From assembly GCA_900544465.1 (NCBI GenBank), contig UQVT01000008.1, positions 1 to 23,588 on the forward strand: a DNA stretch of 23,588 nt. The letters are read 5' to 3'. This DNA is from an uncultured Collinsella sp. (lineage in GTDB: Bacteria > Actinomycetota > Coriobacteriia > Coriobacteriales > Coriobacteriaceae). The notes under the pieces are model-generated. The model was not told where the DNA came from. It saw only the letters and a program-made list of their open reading frames with translations, and ran no database searches. Shown piece after piece: positions 7,766 to 14,363 of the stretch; positions within the stretch are counted from its first letter, which is position 1, and each line of letters opens with the position of its first letter. The position numbers were made by a program, and so were the translations under genes.

Positions 7766-7838
7766 TGGAGACGAAGGGAGTCGAACCCTCGGCCTCTGCC
7801 ATGCGACGGCAGCGCTCTCCCAACTGAGCTACGTCCCC
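7766..7838 (-). tRNA. tRNA-Ala (anticodon CGC)
   Basis: The 73-nt cloverleaf is complete: acceptor GGGGACG/CGTCTCC, D-stem GCTC/GAGC, anticodon stem CTGCC/GGCAG with the 7-nt loop GTCGCAT, and T-arm GAGGG-TTCGACT-CCCTT. The anticodon CGC reads GCG. The acceptor contains the G3-U70 wobble pair that defines alanine tRNAs, and the discriminator is A73. The 3' CCA is not encoded, since CCC follows A73. A good promoter lies just upstream and an intrinsic terminator just downstream, so it is a single-gene unit. Confidence 0.97.
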
Positions 7839-7851
7839 AAGACAAGTCGAT

Positions 7852-7879
7852 ATTTTACCTACGGCTCGCCAACTGTCAA
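7852..7879 (-). promoter_or_regulatory. Sigma-70-type promoter of tRNA-Ala
   Basis: On the minus strand, TTGACA (7879-7874) and TAAAAT (7857-7852) are separated by 16 bp, and the tRNA begins 13 nt after the -10 box. The match to the housekeeping consensus is strong, and the position before a tRNA makes this the clearest promoter in the window. Confidence 0.82.
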
Positions 7880-7942
7880 CGCCCAATAACCAGTCTTTTT
7901 GGGGCGCGGCTATTTTAGCAACTTTTCGAACAGGCGATCCTC

Positions 7943-7980
7943 TCGATGATTTTTTATCCCCGTCCCAGAAAAATCATCGA
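7943..7980. repeat. Palindromic repeat with CCCCGTCCC core, terminator-like, copy 1
   Basis: TCGATGATTTTT (7943-7954) and AAAAATCATCGA (7969-7980) are perfect 12-bp inverted arms around a loop holding ATCCCCGTCCCAG. It lies 8 nt beyond the stop of the radical SAM gene. The arms end in T-tracts on both strands, so it may terminate that gene. A related copy with the same core is at 20700-20730. Confidence 0.7.
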
Positions 7981-7988
7981 CGAGCGCA

Positions 7989-8927
7989 CTACTTTGCGCT
8001 GGTAAGAACACCGGTGGTGTCGAAGGCCGGGGTGAAGCTCTCGTCTACCGCGCCGCCCTCTTGCCAGAACATCGTCGTAAAACCCAGGTCGTCGGCATGG
8101 TCGAGCACCTGCTCGTACTCCTCGCGCGTCACGGCACGCGCCAGGTCGCCGCCCTGCTCGCGCATAAGTGCATTGGGCGTGTACTGGTTCATGACCGAGA
8201 TCGGCACATCGCCCACCGTCTGCCACACCAGGTCCAGCACGCGACACGAATCGTCTGCATGTCCCGGCAGTACCAGATGGCGCACAATCATGCCGCGCTT
8301 CATGAGCCCGCCCTCATCCACCATCTCTCCCCCGCGGCGCTCGATCTCGCGCGCCATCTGAGCCAGGCCTGACACGGCCACACGTGGGTAGTCCTTTATA
8401 TGAGAGAGCGACTGCGCAAGCCCGGCATTGGCATATTTAAAGTCGGTAAGCCACACATCGACCAGGTCGCCCAGCGCCGCCACGGCACTCGCGCGCTCGT
8501 AACCACTCGTGTTGTAGACGATCGGGATAACCAGTCCGCGCGCCCGTGCCGCGGCAATCACGGCAGGCAACAGGTGCGCATAGTGCGTCGCCGTCACCAA
8601 ATTGATGTTGTTGGCACCCTGGTCCTGCAGTTCCAGCATAATCTCGACCAGGCGCTCAGGCGAAATCTCAAGGCCAAAATTGCCGGTCGAGATCTCGTGG
8701 TTCTGGCAGTAGATACATTTAAGCGAGCAACCGCTAAAGAAGATCGCGCCCGAACCGGCCTCGCCCGAGATAGGCGGCTCCTCCCACATATGAAGCGCGG
8801 CGCGGGCCACCTTGAGCGTGTCGTTAGCACCGCAGACGCCGTGCGCGCCCTCATCGCGCGCCGCACCGCAACGGCGCGGACACAAATGGCAGGCGGGCGA
8901 AAAAAGTTCGGTCAACGACGTCGGCAT
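7989..8927 (-). CDS. Radical SAM protein, pyruvate formate-lyase activase-like (COG1313/PflX type)
   Basis: The 312-aa protein contains the radical SAM cluster motif CSLKCIYC (C67, C71, C74), preceded by GAIFFSG. It also has an N-terminal cysteine cluster CHLCPRRC...VCG (C13, C16, C20, C32) that may bind a second metal or FeS centre. These features and the length fit the COG1313 family, annotated as PFL-activase-like but of unproven substrate. The ATG at 8927 is preferred over one at 8942, because GGAG lies 9 nt before the former and only 1 nt before the latter. No glycyl radical enzyme gene is nearby, so a role as a true activase is uncertain. A divergent promoter region separates it from the 6S-like RNA. 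Confidence 0.88.
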   Translation of the reverse strand: MPTSLTELFSPACHLCPRRCGAARDEGAHGVCGANDTLKVARAALHMWEEPPISGEAGSGAIFFSGCSLKCIYCQNHEISTGNFGLEISPERLVEIMLELQDQGANNINLVTATHYAHLLPAVIAAARARGLVIPIVYNTSGYERASAVAALGDLVDVWLTDFKYANAGLAQSLSHIKDYPRVAVSGLAQMAREIERRGGEMVDEGGLMKRGMIVRHLVLPGHADDSCRVLDLVWQTVGDVPISVMNQYTPNALMREQGGDLARAVTREEYEQVLDHADDLGFTTMFWQEGGAVDESFTPAFDTTGVLTSAK

Positions 8928-9011
8928 AAAAACATGCTCCAAAACAACGATTCAGCAGCTCAAACGTAAAGGGCCAGACCGGGTAGACGGCTCCGTCCCT
9001 AAGGCGCCGTA

Positions 9012-9040
9012 ATCGTCCGACACGATTTTTGTAATGTCAA
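9012..9040 (-). promoter_or_regulatory. Possible promoter of the radical SAM gene, with overlapping inverted repeat
   Basis: A consensus TTGACA (9040-9035, minus strand) is followed after 17 bp by a poor -10, GACGAT (9017-9012). AATCGTccgacACGATT at 9011-9027 is a 6-5-6 inverted repeat covering the -10, as an operator would. The -35 is strong and the rest is tentative. Confidence 0.4.
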
Positions 9041-9042
9041 GA

Positions 9043-9071
9043 CTGGAATCGATAAAGTGCCGCTTTATGAT
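9043..9071 (+). promoter_or_regulatory. Promoter of the structured RNA, with overlapping inverted repeat
   Basis: TATGAT (9066-9071) is a good -10, and CTGGAA (9043-9048) is a partial -35 at 17-bp spacing. ATAAAGtgccgCTTTAT (9052-9068) is a perfect 6-5-6 inverted repeat lying between the boxes and overlapping the -10. Transcription would begin near A9078, just before the closing stem of the RNA. Confidence 0.5.
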
Positions 9072-9077
9072 GTAGTT

Positions 9078-9248
9078 ATTCCGCCCCCCGCGGAGCAACT
9101 GGGTGAACCGTCGCGTTTATTTAGGGAGCCCACACAGTCGTGCCTAGTACAGGTATCCTTCGTTGTTAAGGACGCTGGAACAGTCGATGAGGGCACCCAC
9201 CTGTTTTAGGTGGGTTCATTTTCGTAACGTGGGGGGTGGTTTTCTTTT
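9078..9248 (+). ncRNA. Structured non-coding RNA of about 170 nt, 6S RNA candidate
   Basis: The segment CCGCCCCCCGCG (9081-9092) pairs with CGTGGGGGGTGG (9228-9239) over 12 bp with two G-U pairs. It is followed at once by TTTTCTTTT, so the ends close a long hairpin and then terminate. Inside, 9108-9113 can pair with 9185-9191. A small hairpin ACCCACCT/AGGTGGGT (9195-9215) sits on the 3' strand. The upper arm holds TGCCT/AGGTA and TCCTT/AAGGA hairpins (9141-9174). Size, terminal closing stem, open middle and 3'-strand hairpin fit 6S RNA, which binds housekeeping RNA polymerase. I infer this from architecture and could not compare it with a covariance model. A cis-acting leader is the alternative, but the next gene begins about 200 nt later. 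Confidence 0.5.
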
Positions 9249-9451
9249 GCCGAAAATCACCATACAGTCCATATGGATCCCCGCCGGCATCCCGACAAGC
9301 CATCGACAACATTCCAATATCTGGTATGCGCGTGATAATCGCACGGTGCAAACCTCCGCACCCCCCTCGGTCGAGTATCATGGGACAGCTATGCCATTTC
9401 CGCGTAGCAACCTTTGACCTTTTCCTTCGACGCTTGGCGGTTTTTAGATTC

Positions 9452-10651
9452 ATGGCTTCATCCCCGAGCTACATACCGTACCTATGCGTGGCAGCGGCGG
9501 CCTTTATCACGACCTTCCTCGCGGTGCCCCTGGTCAAGCGCTTGGCAATTAAACTCGATGCCGTCGACTATCCTTCTAAGCGCCGCATCAACACCAAGCC
9601 CATCCCGCGTTTGGGCGGAACGGCGGTGTTTTTGGGCCTGGTCGTTGCCTGCATTGTGCAAATCCTAGGCACCTGGCACCTAGGCTGGCCACCCGTCCTG
9701 GTGCCGCACCCGCGCCTTCACATTAGCTATCCCATGCTGGCGCTCTCCTTTACTGTCATCTTTGCGACCGGCGCTATCGACGACGTCTTCCAGCTCAAGC
9801 CCAAGCAAAAGCTGGCCGGACAGGTCCTCGCCGCGCTCATCGCCTGTATCGGCGGCCTAAAAATCGGCGTCATCGTCAACCCGTTTGCCCCCGGCGAGAT
9901 CATACTCGGATGGCTCGCCTACCCCATCACCGTAATCTATCTGGTGGCATTCACCAACATCATTAACCTCATCGACGGCCTCGACGGCTTGGCCACGGGC
10001 ATCTGCGGCATCGCCTCATTCACCATGTTTTCGATGGCCGTTCTCTCGGGCCGTATCGACGCCGCTGCGCTCTCCATTGCGCTCTTTGGCGCCTGTCTGG
10101 CCTTTTTGCGCTACAACTTCAACCCCGCAAGCATCTTCTTGGGCGACTCGGGGTCGTTGCTTCTGGGCTTTGCACTGGGCTCCATCTCGCTGCTCAACGT
10201 GAGCCGCACCGCCGCACTCACCTCGCTTATCATCCCGCTCATCGTTGCCGGCGTGCCCATCATCGACACGTTTAGCGCCATTGTGCGCCGCAAGCGCGCC
10301 CACATTAGCATCGGGCAGGCCGACAAGGGCCACATCCACCACCGCCTGATCCAAGAAGGCTACAACCAAAAACAGGCTGTGCTGCTCATCTATGCCTGGT
10401 GCATTATGCTTTCGGCCGGCGCCGCCGCCATCAATCAGGTCGAGGTGCCCATGCGCGTGCTCATCTTTACCGTGCTCGCCATTGGCTCGGCGGCCTTTGC
10501 CAAGCATCTACATCTGTTTGAGCCCGTGCTGCGCCACCATTACAACAAGCGCACGCACGAGGACGAGCTCGTCACCCCCGACGACCCCGCCTTTAAGCAG
10601 GAGGAGCAGGCAGCCGAGGAGCGCAAAGAAGAGCGCCACCACAAGCTCTAG
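9452..10651 (+). CDS. WecA/TagO-type undecaprenyl-phosphate GlcNAc-1-phosphate transferase
   Basis: This integral membrane enzyme of the MraY/WecA family transfers a sugar-1-phosphate from a UDP-sugar to undecaprenyl phosphate, starting a cell-wall glycopolymer or surface polysaccharide. Of 399 residues, the key motifs are RRINTKPIPRLGG (44-56), the GAIDD pair D110-D111, NLIDGLDGL (172-180), FLGDSGS (229-235) and the HIHHRL signature (294-299) typical of WecA rather than MraY. About ten hydrophobic helices span residues 8-350. A charged, Glu-rich cytoplasmic tail closes the protein (about 365-399). The frame is open from 9236, but that extension is not membrane-like, so I start at 9452 (MASSPSYIPYL); its ribosome site is weak. 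The 203 nt before it, after the structured RNA, show no gene. Confidence 0.9.
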   Translation: MASSPSYIPYLCVAAAAFITTFLAVPLVKRLAIKLDAVDYPSKRRINTKPIPRLGGTAVFLGLVVACIVQILGTWHLGWPPVLVPHPRLHISYPMLALSFTVIFATGAIDDVFQLKPKQKLAGQVLAALIACIGGLKIGVIVNPFAPGEIILGWLAYPITVIYLVAFTNIINLIDGLDGLATGICGIASFTMFSMAVLSGRIDAAALSIALFGACLAFLRYNFNPASIFLGDSGSLLLGFALGSISLLNVSRTAALTSLIIPLIVAGVPIIDTFSAIVRRKRAHISIGQADKGHIHHRLIQEGYNQKQAVLLIYAWCIMLSAGAAAINQVEVPMRVLIFTVLAIGSAAFAKHLHLFEPVLRHHYNKRTHEDELVTPDDPAFKQEEQAAEERKEERHHKL

Positions 10652-10822
10652 GGCAAGCTGCCGAGGATGTGCCAAGGCACCGTTGGCGAAGCGCGGCCGC
10701 GCCGCGCCCATCGCACATCCCGCAGCACGCGCGTCCCTCTCCCGCCCCCTCGCCTACTTACGTTCCGCCCCTCCAATAAACGCGTTATCATTTTGACCAA
10801 TGAACATACGTTAGGAGCAATC

Positions 10823-11872
10823 ATGCCAAACGAGAACAGCTACGAAGTCGCGCTGCAAAAGAGCAACGCCATTCGCGAGGGCCTGGCCAAGACGCCCGAG
10901 AAGTTCACCATGCTCACCGGCGACCGCCCGACCGGTCGTCTGCACCTGGGCCACTACTTCGGTACCCTCAAGGGCCGTGTTGAGCTGCAGAACATGGGCG
11001 CCAAGACCAACGTGCTCATCGCCGACTACCAGGTCATCACCGACCGTGACACGACCGAGCACATCCAGGACAACGTGTACAACATGGTCATGGACTACCT
11101 TGCCTGCGGCATCGACCCCGACAAGACCATGATCTACGCGCACTCCGCCGTGCCCGCCGCCAACCAGCTCATGCTGCCGTTCCTGTCGCTGGTGTCCGAG
11201 GCCGAGCTGGCGCGCAACCCCACCGTCAAGGCCGAGATGGAGGCCTCGGGCCACGAGCTCACCGGCCTTCTGCTCACCTACCCGGTACATCAGGCCTGCG
11301 ATATTCTGTTCTGCAAGGGCAACGTGGTGCCCGTCGGTCGCGACCAGCTGCCGCACATCGAGCTTACCCGCACCATCGCACGCCGCTTTAACAACCGCTA
11401 CGGCAAGGTATTTCCCGAGGTCGAGGCACTGCTGTCCGAGACCCCGCTACTGCCCGGCCTTGACGGTCGCAAGATGAGCAAGAGCTACGGCAACGCCATC
11501 AACATCTCGATGACCGCCGAGGAGACGGCCAAGCGCATCAAGAAGAGCCAGACCGACTCCGAGCGCATGATCACGTTCGATCCCGAGAACCGCCCCGGCG
11601 TGTCCGGCCTGCTTTCGACAGCCGCCATCTGCACCGGTCGCTCCGAGGTCGAGATTGCCGAGGAGATTGGCATGGGCGGCTCCGGCCAACTCAAGAAGTA
11701 CGTGACCGAGGCCGTCAACGAGTACTTCGCACCGATCCGCGAGCGTCGCCAGCGATACGAGAACGATCTGGACTATGTGAAGGACGTCCTGCACGAGGGC
11801 AACCGTCGCGCCAACGAGATCGCCGAGCAGACCCTAGCAGAGGTTCAGGACGCCATGGGTATGGTGTACTAG
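10823..11872 (+). CDS. trpS: Tryptophanyl-tRNA synthetase
   Basis: This class I synthetase charges tRNA-Trp. The 349-aa protein has the HIGH-type signature HLGH at 41-44 inside TGDRPTGRLHLGHYFG and the KMSKS loop at 217-221 (DGRKMSKSYGN), with normal length for bacterial TrpRS. The start is fixed by AGGAG at 10813-10817, 5 nt before the ATG. A candidate -10 (TATCAT, 10786-10791) lies in the 171-nt gap after the WecA-like gene, but its -35 is weak. No T-box-type leader is visible in that gap. A strong intrinsic terminator follows the stop by 35 nt, so the gene is probably expressed alone. Confidence 0.97.
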   Translation: MPNENSYEVALQKSNAIREGLAKTPEKFTMLTGDRPTGRLHLGHYFGTLKGRVELQNMGAKTNVLIADYQVITDRDTTEHIQDNVYNMVMDYLACGIDPDKTMIYAHSAVPAANQLMLPFLSLVSEAELARNPTVKAEMEASGHELTGLLLTYPVHQACDILFCKGNVVPVGRDQLPHIELTRTIARRFNNRYGKVFPEVEALLSETPLLPGLDGRKMSKSYGNAINISMTAEETAKRIKKSQTDSERMITFDPENRPGVSGLLSTAAICTGRSEVEIAEEIGMGGSGQLKKYVTEAVNEYFAPIRERRQRYENDLDYVKDVLHEGNRRANEIAEQTLAEVQDAMGMVY

Positions 11873-11907
11873 ACCGATCTGCTGGCTTGAGCTTTCGATT
11901 GCTTTAG

Positions 11908-11936
11908 GGCGGGCGCTACAGCGTCCGCCTTTTTTT
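11908..11936 (+). terminator. Intrinsic terminator of trpS
   Basis: GGCGGGCGC (11908-11916) pairs with GCGTCCGCC (11921-11929) over 9 bp with one G-U around TACA. Seven T residues follow. It lies 35 nt after the trpS stop. Confidence 0.92.
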
Positions 11937-11983
11937 GGAGCCGGACCGCTTCGGCTCCGTCCATCGCACTCCCCCGACAAACA

Positions 11984-12025
11984 GGAACAGGCCCGCCGGC
12001 AGTTAGTTGCCAGCGGGCCTGTTCC
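11984..12025. repeat. Long GC-rich hairpin downstream of trpS
   Basis: GGAACAGGCCCGC (11984-11996) pairs perfectly with GCGGGCCTGTTCC (12013-12025). GGCA/TGCC can add an inner stem. No T-run follows on either strand. A smaller hairpin, GGAGCCG/CGGCTCC, lies at 11937-11958. The rest of the 394-nt gap between trpS and the MGMT-like gene (12026-12213) shows no convincing gene. A 19-codon frame at 12060 has GGGAGGA directly against its ATG and is not supported. Confidence 0.65.
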
Positions 12026-12213
12026 CGAAGTACACCGTTGAATCGCACAGAGGGGAGGAATGCGAATCAAACTCAACAGGGCAGGCTTTTTCATCGCCTA
12101 TTGCCTGCTCCGTTGCTGAAACCAATATAGTTCACCGTGGTTTACTTTCTAGCATCAATATGCGCCGCCATACCTTCTCCATAAGTTAGCTCCGGTAAAC
12201 CTGCAACGGAAAA

Positions 12214-12246
12214 CCGCCACGAAGGGGACAGGCACCTTTGTGGTGG
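12214..12246. terminator. Bidirectional terminator-like hairpin, 33-nt repeat copy 3 (variant)
   Basis: This copy differs from the consensus by two A-to-G changes in the left arm (12216, 12221). Both become G-U pairs in plus-strand RNA but mismatches in minus-strand RNA. It is flanked by AAAA and TTTT and lies 20 nt beyond the stop of the minus-strand MGMT-like gene. Confidence 0.7.
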
Positions 12247-12266
12247 TTTTGGCCACGGCAGAGCCG

Positions 12267-12587
12267 CTAGAATCCGGCAGGCCAGCGACAGGCGGCCAAG
12301 TCGACGTGCATGTCGTCCTTAAACGCCACACCCTCCCCTAGCAAAAGCTCACGTTGAGCATCAGGGCCGCCAAAGGCAAAGCCTTCGCAAATGCGGCCGT
12401 CGGCAAACACCACACGATGGCAGGGAATCTGGCCGGGGCGCGGATTACTATGCAGGGCATACCCCACGTACCGCGCACTTCGTGGGCGACCGGCGAGCAG
12501 CGCCACCTGACCGTAGGTGGCGACCATCCCCTCGGGAATCTGCTCGACCACCTCGTACACCCGTTCAAAAAAGCCCTCAGACGCCAT
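12267..12587 (-). CDS. MGMT-family protein, short alkyltransferase-like form with active-site Cys
   Basis: The 106-aa protein is only the C-terminal DNA-binding domain of O6-alkylguanine-DNA alkyltransferases: YGQVALLAGRPRSARYVGYAL (about 25-45) is the helix-turn-helix with the helix-capping region, and IPCHRVVF (54-61) is the active-site segment. Short family members (alkyltransferase-like, COG3695) usually replace the cysteine with Trp or Ala, but C56 is present here. It could therefore be a true suicide methyltransferase or a damage-recognition protein. GGAAGGGAG before the ATG at 12587 supports that start over the upstream ATG at 12626, which would read through part of the neighbouring hairpin repeat. 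It is flanked by hairpin repeat copies on both sides, so it is a single-gene unit. Confidence 0.87.
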   Translation of the reverse strand: MASEGFFERVYEVVEQIPEGMVATYGQVALLAGRPRSARYVGYALHSNPRPGQIPCHRVVFADGRICEGFAFGGPDAQRELLLGEGVAFKDDMHVDLAACRWPAGF

Positions 12588-12619
12588 TGCTCGCTCCCTT
12601 CCACCCGGAAAAGCATAAA

Positions 12620-12652
12620 CCACCACAAAGGTGCCTGCCCCCTTTGTGGTGG
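12620..12652. terminator. Bidirectional terminator-like hairpin, 33-nt repeat copy 4 (inverted)
   Basis: This has the same 12-bp arms, in the opposite orientation, with loop TGCCTGCCC (one change from the reverse-complemented consensus). It lies 15 nt beyond the stop of the minus-strand DegV gene and 32 nt before the MGMT-like start. On the minus strand GGTGGTTTATGC follows the stem, a short U-tract. Confidence 0.72.
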
Positions 12653-12667
12653 TTTATGGCAGGTCGG

Positions 12668-13522
12668 TTAGTTGGCGGGCTGGAAGAAGGCTACGGCTAC
12701 GGCGCCGGGGCCAACGTGGGTACCGATGGTGGCGCCGATGGTGTGAACGGGCAACTCGCCCTCGGTGTGGCCAGCCCAAAGTGCCGCGCTGTCCTCGATA
12801 TACTTCTTGAGCACCGCATCCGAAAGACCCGTATAGCCGAGCGCCAGCGGCATGGAAAAGTCGATGCCGCCCGCCTTTTCGACCTTTTGGTTCAGCAGGT
12901 TGCGGCCGTTCTTGGAACCGCGCGCCTTGCCCAGCTGCACGATCAGACCGTCCTCGACAGCCACCACGGGCTTCACATTGAGCAGCGTGCCCACGGCGCC
13001 GGCCGCAGCAGATAGACGACCGCCGCGCACCAGGTACTCCAGCGTCTCGAGCAGGCCGATAACCACCACACGGTCGCGCACGGCCTCGACAGCCGCCGCG
13101 ATCTGAGATGCACTGCGGCCCTCGTCCACCAAGTGCAGCGCATACTCGACCAGGACGCGCTCGCCCAGGGTGACGTTGTTGCTGTCTACCACGAACACGT
13201 CGCCGCCCGGCGCCTCGGCAAGTGCGGTACGGGCACTCTGATTGGTGCCCGAAAGCTTAGCGCCCACGGTAATAATCACAGCCTCATCGCCGGCCTCACG
13301 CGCCTCGGCAATAGCCTGCGAAAACGCGTACGGGTTGACCTGGCCGGTCTTTGGCAGCTCATCGCGCTCCACGAGCATCTCGTAAAAGCGCTGGTGATCG
13401 ATGTCGACGCCATCCATGTACACATCGGTGCCAAAGGTAACGGACAGCGGCAGAACACGCAGAGCGGGGTGCTCAGCCGGCGACATATCGCTCGCGGAAT
13501 CGGTAATAATACGAATGGACAT
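12668..13522 (-). CDS. DegV-family fatty-acid-binding protein
   Basis: DegV proteins bind a fatty acid in a buried pocket; some act as FakB subunits presenting fatty acids to the FakA kinase. The 284-aa product shows IITDSASDMS (5-14), PKTGQVNPYAF (57-67), VGAKLSGTNQSAR (86-98), LEYLVRGGRLS and the C-terminal IGATIGTHVGPGAVAVAF. T59, S91 and T93 lie in the expected lipid head-group positions. The frame is open further upstream, but the ATG at 13522 has AAAGGA at good spacing and starts the conserved first strand. A MarR gene ends 119 nt upstream on the same strand. No fakA is in view, so kinase partnership is unproven. Confidence 0.92.
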   Translation of the reverse strand: MSIRIITDSASDMSPAEHPALRVLPLSVTFGTDVYMDGVDIDHQRFYEMLVERDELPKTGQVNPYAFSQAIAEAREAGDEAVIITVGAKLSGTNQSARTALAEAPGGDVFVVDSNNVTLGERVLVEYALHLVDEGRSASQIAAAVEAVRDRVVVIGLLETLEYLVRGGRLSAAAGAVGTLLNVKPVVAVEDGLIVQLGKARGSKNGRNLLNQKVEKAGGIDFSMPLALGYTGLSDAVLKKYIEDSAALWAGHTEGELPVHTIGATIGTHVGPGAVAVAFFQPAN

Positions 13523-13641
13523 AGCGAATCCTTTCTTTCGCGGACCTCTCGCGGGGAATTTTGACAGCAATGCCCCGGCACGGCATACGCACTCAAACGG
13601 GACTATGCAGTTGTTAATTGGAAGCAAATGCCTTGGCGGCC

Positions 13642-14091
13642 TTAGATCTCGCGCAGGGTGTTGAGAATCGTGCGCAGCGACGCATACATCTGCTCGCGCT
13701 GTTCCACACCCATAGCCTTACCGGTGGTATCGAGCACCTCGCGAATGATGCGGTCCGCCTCGCTCATGCTCTCGCCGCCCAGAGCGGTCAGGCGCACCGG
13801 AGCACGATACTTAACGGCGGCATCGCCCGAATCATCGACCTCGACGTAGCCACCCTCCTCCAGATGCGCCAGCGTACGCGAGACGGCGGCGCGGGTCACG
13901 CCTGCCATGCGAGCCAGGTCGGCGCCAGTCAGGCCGTCCTTGCTGCGCTCAAGATAGTACAGGCACATAACGTCGGAGCCCTTGAGACCCAGCCTTGCGC
14001 CCTCAGACGTCTTAATGCGCTGGATCTCCTTGTAGAGTCCGCTGATCAGTCCGACAAAGTCCTCGAAACGTGTCTCGTCGCTCTGCTGCAT
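13642..14091 (-). CDS. MarR-family transcriptional regulator
   Basis: The 149-aa protein has the winged-helix layout of MarR: helical dimerisation ends, a recognition helix-turn-helix at LTGADLARMAGVTRAAVSRT (54-73), then LEEGGYVE and a wing (about 86-104, DDSGDAAVKYRAPVRLTALG). The family typically represses its own and adjacent genes and releases DNA on binding a small aromatic or lipid ligand. It lies 119 nt upstream of degV in the same direction, so control of degV by this regulator is plausible but inferred. GGCGG about 9 nt before the ATG is a modest ribosome site. The gap before it (14092-14199) is AT-richer and contains palindromic GCATAATGC. Confidence 0.9.
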   Translation of the reverse strand: MQQSDETRFEDFVGLISGLYKEIQRIKTSEGARLGLKGSDVMCLYYLERSKDGLTGADLARMAGVTRAAVSRTLAHLEEGGYVEVDDSGDAAVKYRAPVRLTALGGESMSEADRIIREVLDTTGKAMGVEQREQMYASLRTILNTLREI

Positions 14092-14199
14092 GGGAGACGA
14101 CCGCCTTTCGCTTGCATAATGCTAACGGGTAAACATCTTAGCCGCATAAGGCGACACCCGTACCCAAATACCCCATTTGTTAACCCATCAACATAAAAA

Positions 14200-14232
14200 C
14201 CACCACAAAGGGGACAGGCACCTTTGTGGTGG
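14200..14232. terminator. Bidirectional terminator-like hairpin, 33-nt repeat copy 5
   Basis: This is the consensus copy, preceded by AAAAA and followed by TTT. On the minus strand the stem is followed by TTTTTATG. It lies 29 nt beyond the outer TAG (14262-14264) of the B3/4-domain gene and therefore matches the gene's original 3' end, not the premature stop. Confidence 0.75.
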
Positions 14233-14261
14233 TTTGGGGCATCAATAGGTTCTAGGCGCCG

Positions 14262-14363
14262 CTACAGCTCCACGCAAGGATTGTCGCGGGCCACAAGCGT
14301 CTTAATGACAACCGTCGCTCCCAGATAGCGCTCAAGCAGCTCGGCTAAGCGATCGATCGCAGC
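14262..14363 (-). pseudogene. C-terminal remnant of the B3/4-domain gene beyond an in-frame TAG
   Basis: Directly after the TAG (14366-14364), the same reading frame runs on for 33 codons to a second TAG (14264-14262). It reads AAIDRLAELLERYLGATVV and ends in NPCVEL, which looks like a genuine amphipathic helix and C-terminal strand of a B3/4 protein. A single C-to-T change (CAG to TAG) would explain the interruption. Read-through or a sequencing error are alternatives. Confidence 0.6.

Noticed and set aside
9098..9116. Sequence CTGGGTGAACCGTCGCG, which resembles a T-box element
   Set aside because: The match to the T-box core is incomplete, no specifier-loop stem precedes it, and the next gene is a glycan-lipid transferase rather than an amino-acid gene.
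12060..12119. A 19-codon frame after GGGAGGA between trpS and the MGMT-like gene
   Set aside because: The ribosome site is too close to the ATG, the peptide has no known features, and there is no nearby promoter.
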